Below are positions 1-5,335 of a DNA stretch of 5,335 nt, piece by piece. Position numbers and translations under genes: made by a program. Under the pieces are notes generated by a model, which saw only the letters and a program-made list of their open reading frames with translations, had not been told where the DNA came from and did no database searches. Numbering within the stretch: position 1 is the first letter of the stretch; every line of letters begins with the position of its first letter. The DNA comes from an uncultured Anaerosacchariphilus sp. (lineage in GTDB: Bacteria > Bacillota > Clostridia > Lachnospirales > Lachnospiraceae): NCBI GenBank assembly GCA_934402125.1, contig CAKRTY010000128.1, positions 1-5,335 on the forward strand, given 5' to 3'.

Positions 1-845
1 ACGCAGCGGGTAGCAAAGGTATGGCGCAAGGCATGGAAATTGACGGGAGAGATTTTGTTGACGGAAAGGTAGTGCTTGAAACAATTCTGATAGCTCCGGG
101 GTTCCAGAAAATCCAGTTTCCCGGTGAGAAAAAAACAACTTCCCTGCGGATATGGAAAGTCCTTTTGCAGTAATTCCAGAATAAATTGCGGAAGCGGGAT
201 ATCGCGGCAGGAAGCAAGGCTTTTTGGAGGACTGCAGATAACCTGCGTCCGGGGTTCATCGCTTTTGGCATTTATATTCTGGATGCGCTGGATTGTGGAA
301 TTTACCCGGATAAATCCTTTATCCGGATAGATATTTTCCCATTTTAAAGCGCAGATTTCACCCAGGCGCATTCCGGTATAAAGGCAAAGCAGAATTCCCA
401 TACATCGTTTGTCGTCTGCATTTACGAAAAGCCATTTTTCCAGCTTTTTCCTGGAATCAGTATCCAGAACAGAGATATGTACCGCCCGTTTCCACAGATT
501 TGGAATACGCGAAATTTTGCCGGTGGTTTCCCAGGTAAGCTCTGACGTCTGCAAAATAGAGCGTATGATTACATAAATATCGTGGACTGTCTTGGGAGAC
601 AGTCCGCCTTTTCCATCCAACCGTCCTTTTTCCAGGAGAAAACGAAGGTATTCTGTCAGATAAAGGGTGTTAAGCTCGTCAATGTATTTATCAGACAGAT
701 AGGGCAAAATATAGTTTTGAATGGTATGGGCGTATTTGGCGTAGGAAGATGGTTTGACGAACAGATGCTTTTCGGAAAGCCATAGAGCCGCTGCGGCTTT
801 TACGGTGATTTTTGAGTTGGGGCTGGTATTTGTTTCGTTTTCCAT
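1..845 (-). CDS. Tyrosine recombinase/integrase, C-terminus cut by window edge
   Basis: Site-specific recombinase of the phage-integrase (XerC/D-like) family, which cuts and rejoins DNA through a tyrosine nucleophile. The reverse strand reads without a stop for 281 codons from the ATG at 845-843 to the window edge. Residues about 12-105 look like the helical SAM-like core-binding domain. The catalytic domain starts near residue 125. Arg I is R160 in TGMRLGE, the beta-hairpin lysine is K208 in PPKSLASCRDIPLP, and the HxxR box is H271/R274 in HALRHTFATRC. The second His/Trp and the Tyr are beyond the edge, so catalytic integrity cannot be judged. The start is supported by AAAGGAGA, 7 bases upstream. 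It lies 33 bases behind the stop of the sugar transferase gene, separated by a terminator, and has no clear promoter of its own. It could belong to an integrated element or be a stand-alone DNA inverter; the window does not decide this. Confidence 0.93.
   Translation of the reverse strand, partial: MENETNTSPNSKITVKAAAALWLSEKHLFVKPSSYAKYAHTIQNYILPYLSDKYIDELNTLYLTEYLRFLLEKGRLDGKGGLSPKTVHDIYVIIRSILQTSELTWETTGKISRIPNLWKRAVHISVLDTDSRKKLEKWLFVNADDKRCMGILLCLYTGMRLGEICALKWENIYPDKGFIRVNSTIQRIQNINAKSDEPRTQVICSPPKSLASCRDIPLPQFILELLQKDFPYPQGSCFFLTGKLDFLEPRSYQNCFKHYLSVNKISPVNFHALRHTFATRC
306..326. repeat. Perfect inverted repeat inside the recombinase gene
   Basis: Two 9-base arms, CCGGATAAA (306-314) and TTTATCCGG (318-326), pair perfectly around a 3-base centre. 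The repeat lies in codons for about residues 173-180 of the recombinase (PDKGFIR region). It has no T-run on either side, so it is not a terminator. It may form an mRNA hairpin or be a coding coincidence. Confidence 0.55.
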
Positions 846-860
846 AACAGGTCTCCTTTG

Positions 861-897
861 TAAAATAAAAAAGAGCGCTTAACGCGCTCCTTTTTTA
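861..897 (-). terminator. Rho-independent terminator of the sugar transferase gene
   Basis: The 6-base stem GAGCGC (873-878) pairs with GCGCTC (884-889) around a 5-base loop. Reading leftward it is followed by TTTTTTATTTTA. The loop contains the TAA stop of the sugar transferase, so the hairpin begins inside that coding sequence. The other side also has a C-then-T6 tract, so it could act in both directions. It stands between the transferase and the recombinase, which share a strand. Confidence 0.85.
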
Positions 898-2306
898 TTG
901 ATAACAACCCAGATGGTCATGAGTAGAATTTTGATATCCGAGGCCAGGGACCAGTTATCAATGTATTCCAGATCCAGTTTTACCACGTCTTTGAAATCCG
1001 TAATATCGCTTCGTCCGCTGACCTGCCATAAACCAGTCAGACCGGGCTTAATGCTCAGGCGTCGTCGATAATAGAGGTCATACTGTTTGAATTCGTCCAC
1101 GGTAGGGGGACGGGTTCCCACAAGGCTCATATTGCCGATAAGGATATTGAAAAACTGGGGGAGTTCATCCAGGCTTGTCTTACGTAAAAACGCACCCACA
1201 CGGGTGACACGGGGATCATGTTCCACTTTGAACATGGGACCGCTCATTTCGTTTTGGGCCATCAGTTCTTTTTTTCGCAGCTCTGCGTCGGTATACATGG
1301 AGCGGAATTTGTAAAGCTTAAAATAACGTCCGTTTTTGCCAACGCGTTTCTGGGAAAAGATAACAGGCCCCTTCGAATCCAGTTTGATGGCGAGAGCAAT
1401 AAAAGGGGTCAGAACGGCTGTGACAGCAAGACCAACCAGAGAGCCGACGATGTCAATGATGCGTTTTATCAGCAGACGTCGGTAATCAAAGGTGCTTGCT
1501 TCGTAGGAAAGGACGGTAAAGCCCGCAAAGCTTCCGGTTGTTTTGTGGGCAATTACATTTCCGAAATAGTCAATGTTGACGTGGACAGTAATTCCCATAC
1601 TTTCCAATTGGATAATAAGTTCTTCTACGGCAGAATTAGAAGCATCCGGCAGATGGATAAAAATCTCATCCACAACCTTTATCTTCAGTCGTTCATAGAG
1701 ATCTTCGCGTCCGGCAATAATCGGGATTCCATGGATGGTTTTGTCGGCGGATTCCCTTTCCAGATCCAGCAGGGCGACGCCTGTTACCTCGTAACTCCAT
1801 TCCCGGGAACTGGTAAGCCTATAGAGCAGTTCTTCCGCATAAGAGGAACCTGTGATGATGAACATTTTATTGCTGCTGGAGCTTTTCCGGTACACAGAGG
1901 TGAAATACTTTTTCATAAGAAGATGTCCGATATAAGTGAGCAGTATATTGTAGATAAAGAAGTATACATACACCAGCCGGGAAAAGTCGTCCGCCAGCTT
2001 GCTGACGTAAAGGAAGAAACCAAGGATTAAAATCAGTACGGAATTATATTTAAAAACAGCAACAAATTCCACATAATATCCCCGCTTGAAAATATTGGTA
2101 TTCCAGTCGAAAAGATAGTAGGAAAGCAAGTGGAAAAAAAGAATACAGGCAATAATGGTGATATACGTTCTGGAAAATGTCAGATAGCTTTCTTCTACGC
2201 CGCGCGTAAGGACGGCAAAAGTAAAGGCCAGAATAATGCAGAAGCATTCCAGGGCCATCAGGGTATAGTTTTGAATAAGTCTTTGTTTCTGACTGATATT
2301 CGACAT
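879..2306 (-). CDS. Polyprenyl-phosphate sugar-1-phosphate transferase (exopolysaccharide initiation, WbaP/CpsE type)
   Basis: Membrane enzyme that moves a sugar 1-phosphate from a UDP-sugar to undecaprenyl phosphate, the first step of capsule or exopolysaccharide repeat-unit assembly. Its 475 residues match the long form of the family. There are four N-terminal membrane helices (about 15-35, 48-66, 86-103, 111-131). A cytoplasmic Rossmann-like CoA_binding_3 domain follows (about 147-265). The C-terminal bacterial sugar transferase domain starts near 277 (KRIIDIVGS). That domain has a re-entrant helix with P301, KFRSM at 333-337, the catalytic Asp-Glu pair D380/E381 in SLDELPQ, GTRPP at 398-401 onward and [13 protein letters not shown] at 421-433. 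The start has GGAG 6 bases upstream. A strong promoter precedes it and a terminator overlaps its stop, so it looks monocistronic, with no glycosyltransferases beside it here. The sugar (glucose or galactose most often in this family) cannot be read from sequence. Confidence 0.95.
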   Translation of the reverse strand: MSNISQKQRLIQNYTLMALECFCIILAFTFAVLTRGVEESYLTFSRTYITIIACILFFHLLSYYLFDWNTNIFKRGYYVEFVAVFKYNSVLILILGFFLYVSKLADDFSRLVYVYFFIYNILLTYIGHLLMKKYFTSVYRKSSSSNKMFIITGSSYAEELLYRLTSSREWSYEVTGVALLDLERESADKTIHGIPIIAGREDLYERLKIKVVDEIFIHLPDASNSAVEELIIQLESMGITVHVNIDYFGNVIAHKTTGSFAGFTVLSYEASTFDYRRLLIKRIIDIVGSLVGLAVTAVLTPFIALAIKLDSKGPVIFSQKRVGKNGRYFKLYKFRSMYTDAELRKKELMAQNEMSGPMFKVEHDPRVTRVGAFLRKTSLDELPQFFNILIGNMSLVGTRPPTVDEFKQYDLYYRRRLSIKPGLTGLWQVSGRSDITDFKDVVKLDLEYIDNWSLASDIKILLMTIWVVINKKGAR

Positions 2307-2346
2307 AATTTACTCCGCTTTTATGAATTAATGGACTTCTTTCTGT

Positions 2347-2375
2347 ATCATAAAAGATTTTACAGTGCTTGTCAA
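2347..2375 (-). promoter_or_regulatory. Sigma-A promoter for the sugar transferase gene
   Basis: On the reverse strand, TTGACA (2375-2370), a 17-base spacer and TATGAT (2352-2347) form a near-consensus housekeeping promoter. The predicted start is near 2340, giving a leader of about 35 bases before the ATG at 2306. AT-rich sequence lies upstream of the -35 box. Confidence 0.82.
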
Positions 2376-2398
2376 ATAATAAGTAACCGGGATATAAT
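2369..2398 (+). promoter_or_regulatory. Possible distal rightward promoter overlapping the leftward -35 box
   Basis: TTGTCA (2369-2374), an 18-base spacer and a perfect TATAAT (2393-2398) face the ATP synthase genes. Its -35 box shares five bases with the -35 box of the leftward sugar transferase promoter, so polymerase could not use both at once. A transcript would have a leader of about 165 bases before atpZ. This is a motif match only, and AT-rich DNA yields such matches by chance. Confidence 0.4.
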
Positions 2399-2490
2399 GG
2401 AGAGAGTAAAGAGAGAAGAATGCAAGGCACAGAAGCCCCATTTATAATAGGAAAAAACGCGATTTCAAATGTTAAAAATCCATAAAAAAT

Positions 2491-2519
2491 TTGACTTGCG
2501 CCCCGGGAAATAGTAATAT
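2491..2519 (+). promoter_or_regulatory. Main sigma-A promoter of the ATP synthase operon
   Basis: TTGACT (2491-2496), a 17-base spacer and TAATAT (2514-2519) form a good housekeeping promoter. The A-tracts just upstream (2473-2490) resemble an UP element. The start would be near 2526, about 45 bases before atpZ. The GC-rich spacer (CGCCCCGGG) is unusual in an otherwise AT-rich region. Confidence 0.75.
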
Positions 2520-2570
2520 CAAAGGTGTGTATACAAAGAAAAACATAAGGACAGAACGGAGAGACCGGAA

Positions 2571-2843
2571 ATGAAAGAGATGAAGTGGTGGATGGATATT
2601 GTGAAAAATCTGACTCTGCTGACCCAGTTCAGTTTTACGCTGGTGACGCCGCTTCTGATGTGTCTGGGACTCTGCTGGCTGCTCTGCGCGAAGGCGGGAC
2701 TTGGCGGCTGGGTTTATATCCCGGGATTTTTCTTTGGCATGGGAGGCTCCGGAATGGTAGCCTGGAAGCTTTATGTATCCGTGACGGCGAAGGAGAAGAA
2801 GGAAGAGGGGAAAAAGCACCTGTCCTTCAACCGGCACGAGTAG
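2571..2843 (+). CDS. atpZ: AtpZ/AtpI-family small membrane protein, first gene of the ATP synthase operon
   Basis: A 90-residue protein with two membrane helices (about 19-40 and 47-70) and a charged Lys/Glu-rich tail (74-90). The short polar N-terminus, glycine-rich turn (GLGGW, 43-47) and PGFFFGMGGSG at 51-61 fit the ATPase_gene1 family (AtpZ). Members head atp operons in many Firmicutes; proposed roles are assembly or stability of the Fo part and ion supply, and the exact role is unsettled. GGAG at 2558-2561 lies 9 bases before the ATG. A second in-frame ATG at 2580 is possible but has a poorer site. It is followed 15 bases later by atpI. Sequence conservation in this family is low, so the call leans partly on position and topology. 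Confidence 0.8.
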   Translation: MKEMKWWMDIVKNLTLLTQFSFTLVTPLLMCLGLCWLLCAKAGLGGWVYIPGFFFGMGGSGMVAWKLYVSVTAKEKKEEGKKHLSFNRHE

Positions 2844-2858
2844 AAAAGGTGGAATGAT

Positions 2859-3275
2859 ATGAGTAAGATTTGGGACGGAATGCAGCCCGCGATCAAAGAG
2901 GAGACAAAGCACGTGGCGCTTTATACGGCGGTGGGCCTGGTTCTCATGTGGCTGACATTTCTGGTATTGCATCTGTGTATGCCGGAGAAGGTAGCGTTTG
3001 ATTACACGGTGATTCTCGGCGGCCTGGGCGGCGGCGCAGTCGCCGTATTGAATTTTTTGTGGATGGGTCTGATGGTACAGAAGGCGGCCGCGAAGGCGGG
3101 CGATCAGGACGCGGTCAGAACCCTGGTAAAAGGAAGCTATTCCCAGAGAATGCTGTTTCAGATGCTCTGGGTGATTATAGCGATTGCAGCCCCCTGTTTT
3201 CATTACGCGGCGGGCATTATCCCGCTTCTGTTTCCGGGAACCGGAATCAAGATTGCGGGGATTTTGAAGAAATAG
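2859..3275 (+). CDS. atpI: ATP synthase subunit I
   Basis: A 138-residue polytopic protein with four predicted membrane helices (about 19-39, 49-74, 97-115, 116-135). The second helix has the glycine-rich stretch and Asn-Phe of the AtpI family (GGLGGG at 54-59, NF at 65-66), then a basic loop (QKAAAKAG). R97 in SYSQRML precedes helix 3. AtpI is a non-stoichiometric helper of Fo; in Na+- and H+-ATP synthases studied elsewhere it aids assembly of the c ring. The ribosome site AGGTGG lies 6 bases before the ATG, and the gap to atpZ is 15 bases, so the two are probably translated from one message. Its place before atpB is the classic one. Confidence 0.87.
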   Translation: MSKIWDGMQPAIKEETKHVALYTAVGLVLMWLTFLVLHLCMPEKVAFDYTVILGGLGGGAVAVLNFLWMGLMVQKAAAKAGDQDAVRTLVKGSYSQRMLFQMLWVIIAIAAPCFHYAAGIIPLLFPGTGIKIAGILKK

Positions 3276-3311
3276 GGCAATAAAATGGAAACTGTTGGAA
3301 TTTCAGAAGAT

Positions 3312-3320
3312 AGGAGGTGA
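3312..3320 (+). promoter_or_regulatory. Ribosome binding site that fixes the atpB start
   Basis: AGGAGGTGA is an almost complete match to the 16S anti-Shine-Dalgarno. Two ATGs follow: 3323, only 2 bases away and out of frame, and 3327, 6 bases away and in frame with subunit a. Spacing favours 3327. The 3323 ATG would give only a 22-codon product ending at a TGA near 3391. Confidence 0.8.
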
Positions 3321-3326
3321 AAATGC

Positions 3327-4085
3327 ATGGAGGTGGATATTTCAGGCGCAAGAGTCTTTTTCACCATACCGACGGATATTCCGGTGTTGGGTGATCTGCA
3401 GATCAGCGAGACGCTGGTGGTAAGCTGGATCGTCATGGCGTTGATTACGGGACTTTGTATCTGGCTGACCCATGACCTGAAGGTGGAGAAGATCTCCAAA
3501 CGTCAGGCGGTTGCAGAGATGTTGGTAGAGATGGCGAATAAATTCGTGATCGGTAATGCAGGGGAAAAGTTCCGGAAGTTGATTCCCTTTGTGGCGGCAC
3601 TGTTTGCGACCAGTGTGGTTTCGAACCTTATCAGCTTAATCGGTCTTCGAAGCCCGACGGCGGATCTTTCGACCGAGGCTGCCTGGGCGATTGTGGTATT
3701 CATTATGATTACGGCCCAGAAGATTAAGACCAGTGGAATTGGCGGATATCTGAAGGGCTTCACAACTCCGATTGCCGTCATGACGCCGTTCAACGTGCTG
3801 TCTGAGCTGGCTACGCCGATTAGCTTGGCCTGCCGTCATTTCGGTAATATTCTTTCCGGTGTAGTTATCAACGCGTTGATTTACGGAGCCCTGGCTCTGG
3901 CCAGCAGCAAGCTGCTGGGACTGCTTCCGGGCGTGCTCGGAGGCGTGCTGTCGCAGATCCCGATCCTGTCGGTGGGTCTTCCGGCGATTACGTCGGTATA
4001 CTTCGACTGGTTCTCCGGCGTGATGCAGGCATTTATCTTCTGTATGCTGACGGTGATGTATATCGCCAACGCGGCAGAGGAATAA
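3327..4085 (+). CDS. atpB: F1Fo ATP synthase subunit a
   Basis: Stator channel protein of Fo that passes ions to and from the c ring. Its 252 residues are normal for the family. Membrane helices lie at about 29-48, 84-106, 118-131, a long pair within 150-200 and 212-245. The essential arginine is R170 in SLACRHFGN, equal to E. coli R210. The other family anchor, QAFIFCMLTVMY, gives Q234 (E. coli Q252). The E. coli E219 position is V179 and the H245 position is D227. Both differ from the enteric enzyme, as in many Firmicutes. A start at 3327 is chosen from the strong ribosome site. The gap to atpI is 51 bases and to atpE 50 bases, with no terminator in either. Confidence 0.97.
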   Translation: MEVDISGARVFFTIPTDIPVLGDLQISETLVVSWIVMALITGLCIWLTHDLKVEKISKRQAVAEMLVEMANKFVIGNAGEKFRKLIPFVAALFATSVVSNLISLIGLRSPTADLSTEAAWAIVVFIMITAQKIKTSGIGGYLKGFTTPIAVMTPFNVLSELATPISLACRHFGNILSGVVINALIYGALALASSKLLGLLPGVLGGVLSQIPILSVGLPAITSVYFDWFSGVMQAFIFCMLTVMYIANAAEE

Positions 4086-4413
<328 letters not shown>

Positions 4414-4414
<1 letters not shown>

Positions 4415-4434
4415 TCCGCGTTACGTTGCCGGAT
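4414..4434 (+). other. Small hairpin between atpE and atpF
   Basis: ATCCG (4414-4418) pairs with CGGAT (4430-4434) around an 11-base loop. Three more pairs are possible beyond one mismatch. It starts at the last base of the atpE stop. No T-run follows, so it is not a terminator. It might mark mRNA processing or protect the atpE 3' end, but it is weak. Confidence 0.3.
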
Positions 4435-4460
4435 CATTAGAAAATCAGGAGGTTACAGAT

Positions 4461-4964
4461 ATGGATGTACAGGAATTAGTTGGTCTTGTGCCGTGGACGT
4501 TTGTTGCGCAGATTTGTAACCTGTTTATTCAGGTATATCTGATCAAGCGATTTCTGTTTAAGCCTGTAAATGAGATGCTCGAAAAAAGAAAGGCTCTGGC
4601 GGACGCCCAGATTCGTGAGGCCGAGAAGGCAAAGGCGGACGCGGACGCGATTAAGACGGAGTACGAGCAGAACATGAAGGAAGCGAAGGAGAAGGCAAAT
4701 GAGATCCTTACCACCGCCCAGAGAACGGCGGCGCTTCAGAGTGAAGAGATGCTGAAGGAGGCTGCTTCCCAGGCCGCGGCCCGCAAGTCTAAGGCAGAAA
4801 GCGACATCGCCCAGGAGAAGAGAAAAGCGGTCAATGAAATCAAGGATGAAATTGGCGGCATTGCCGTGGAGATTGCCGGAAAGGTAATCGAACGGGAGAT
4901 TAGTGAAGAGGATCACACGAAACTCATTGACGAATTTATCGCGAATGTAGGTGAGGCATCATGA
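4461..4964 (+). CDS. atpF: F1Fo ATP synthase subunit b
   Basis: Peripheral-stalk subunit that ties subunit a to the F1 head and stops it from turning. Its 167 residues are normal. There is one N-terminal membrane helix (about 10-32), then the family motif FKPVNEMLEKR at 33-43. A long charged Ala/Glu/Lys-rich helix follows (about 40-130), which dimerises as a right-handed coiled coil. The C-terminal part (about 131-165, IAGKVIEREIS and LIDEFI) is the delta-binding end. AGGAGG at 4447-4452 lies 8 bases before the ATG. The stop overlaps the atpH start by four bases (ATGA), so translation of b and delta is probably coupled. There is a single b gene here, not the b/b' pair of photosynthetic bacteria. 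Confidence 0.96.
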   Translation: MDVQELVGLVPWTFVAQICNLFIQVYLIKRFLFKPVNEMLEKRKALADAQIREAEKAKADADAIKTEYEQNMKEAKEKANEILTTAQRTAALQSEEMLKEAASQAAARKSKAESDIAQEKRKAVNEIKDEIGGIAVEIAGKVIEREISEEDHTKLIDEFIANVGEAS

Positions 4965-5335
4965 CACAGTACGCCAGATTGTATGGCGGCAGTCTCTATG
5001 ACCTCGCTGCCGAAGAAAATCTTACGGACGTCATCTGGGAACAGATGAAGGAAATCCGGATTATTTTCCGGGAAAATCCCGATTATGTGAAGCTGCTTTC
5101 CGAGCCCTCCGTTCCAAAGGGCGAGCGGACAAAGCTTATCGAGGAAGCCTTTGGCGGCCAGGCAGAGCGTTATTTGGTGAATTTTATGAAACTGCTGTGT
5201 GAACGGAATCTCCTTGGAGAATTCGCAGGCTGCTGCGAAGAATTTACACGGCGTTATCACGCGGAGCATGGAATCGCGGAAGCAGTGGTGACCAGTGCGG
5301 TTGCCTTAAGCGACGCCCAGCTTGCGGCCCTGAAG
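4961..5335 (+). CDS. atpH: F1Fo ATP synthase subunit delta, C-terminus cut by window edge
   Basis: Stalk subunit linking the top of F1 to the C-terminus of subunit b (OSCP in mitochondria). The first 125 codons are present and open to the edge, against about 175-180 in the family. The N-terminal six-helix domain is visible: YARLYGGSLYDLAAEE at 4-19, LLSEPSVPKGERTKLIEEAF at 45-64 (the conserved short-loop region), then FMKLLCERNLLGEF at 75-88 and the FTRRYHAEHG turn at 95-104. VVTSAVALSD begins the C-terminal domain. The ATG overlaps the atpF stop as ATGA, with GTGAGG just upstream inside atpF as a weak ribosome site. Expected next are atpA, G, D and C. Confidence 0.95.
   Translation, partial: MTQYARLYGGSLYDLAAEENLTDVIWEQMKEIRIIFRENPDYVKLLSEPSVPKGERTKLIEEAFGGQAERYLVNFMKLLCERNLLGEFAGCCEEFTRRYHAEHGIAEAVVTSAVALSDAQLAALK

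Noticed and set aside
879..883. The missing intergenic space between terminator and transferase stop as a sign of truncation
   Set aside because: The protein ends normally for the family after the VVINKKGAR tail, so overlap of stop and terminator is simply compact.
1218..2030. A 270-codon forward open frame inside the sugar transferase gene
   Set aside because: It is antisense to a complete, motif-rich enzyme and its translation resembles nothing known. It is a shadow frame.
2393..2446. Imperfect inverted repeat TATAATGG / CCATTTATA as a possible invertible-promoter border for the nearby recombinase
   Set aside because: The arms are short, A/T-rich and differ by one base, and resemble promoter boxes. 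This is not enough to claim a recombination site.
2443..2448. A third TATAAT in the control region as another promoter
   Set aside because: The matching -35 position reads ATGCAA, with no usable box.
2420..2485. A 21-codon open frame (ATG at 2420, TAA at 2483) in the divergent control region, which could be a leader peptide
   Set aside because: Its ribosome site is only a loose purine run, it shows no run of a regulatory amino acid, and no attenuator hairpin follows. It would also need the unproven distal promoter.
2472..3203. A 243-codon reverse-strand open frame opposite atpZ and atpI
   Set aside because: It is rich in His, Gln and Arg with no family resemblance, lies over two well-supported genes and has no ribosome site that I can see. 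It is a shadow frame.

Overview
The window reads as low-to-moderate GC Firmicute DNA, most likely from the Clostridia and Lachnospiraceae-like. The basis is protein style (atpZ-atpI ahead of atpB, a subunit a core reading CRHFGN, a Na+-type c subunit), strong AGGAGG ribosome sites and short intergenic gaps. This placement is inferred from protein resemblance, not from a search.

Left half (1-2306, minus strand): two genes. An exopolysaccharide/capsule initiating phosphoglycosyl transferase (879-2306) has a near-consensus sigma-A promoter (TTGACA-17-TATGAT) and a rho-independent terminator overlapping its stop codon. Just beyond that terminator, in the same direction, lies a tyrosine recombinase whose C-terminus runs off the left edge. 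Its start is at 845. Arg I, the beta-hairpin Lys and HxxR are visible; the Tyr nucleophile lies outside.

Middle (2307-2570): a 264-base divergent control region with no convincing gene. It holds the leftward promoter, a strong rightward promoter close to the ATP synthase genes (TTGACT-17-TAATAT, 2491-2519) and a second rightward candidate (TTGTCA-18-TATAAT, 2369-2398). The -35 box of that second candidate overlaps the leftward -35 box.

Right half (2571-5335, plus strand): the head of an F1Fo ATP synthase operon, in the order atpZ, atpI, atpB (a), atpE (c), atpF (b), atpH (delta, cut by the right edge). The F1 genes atpA, G, D and C would be expected next. The Fo motor is complete: subunit a has the essential Arg (R170), subunit c forms the rotor, and subunit b with delta makes the peripheral stalk. 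AtpZ and AtpI are accessory membrane proteins.

The most notable feature is that subunit c carries two membrane carboxylates (E33 and E66) plus T67, T68 and Y71. This is the two-carboxylate Na+-coupling pattern known from Fusobacterium nucleatum, so the enzyme is predicted to be Na+-coupled. I see no wholly new system. The points most worth checking are the Na+ c ring, the recombinase stranded behind a terminator next to a surface-polysaccharide gene, and the overlapping divergent promoters.
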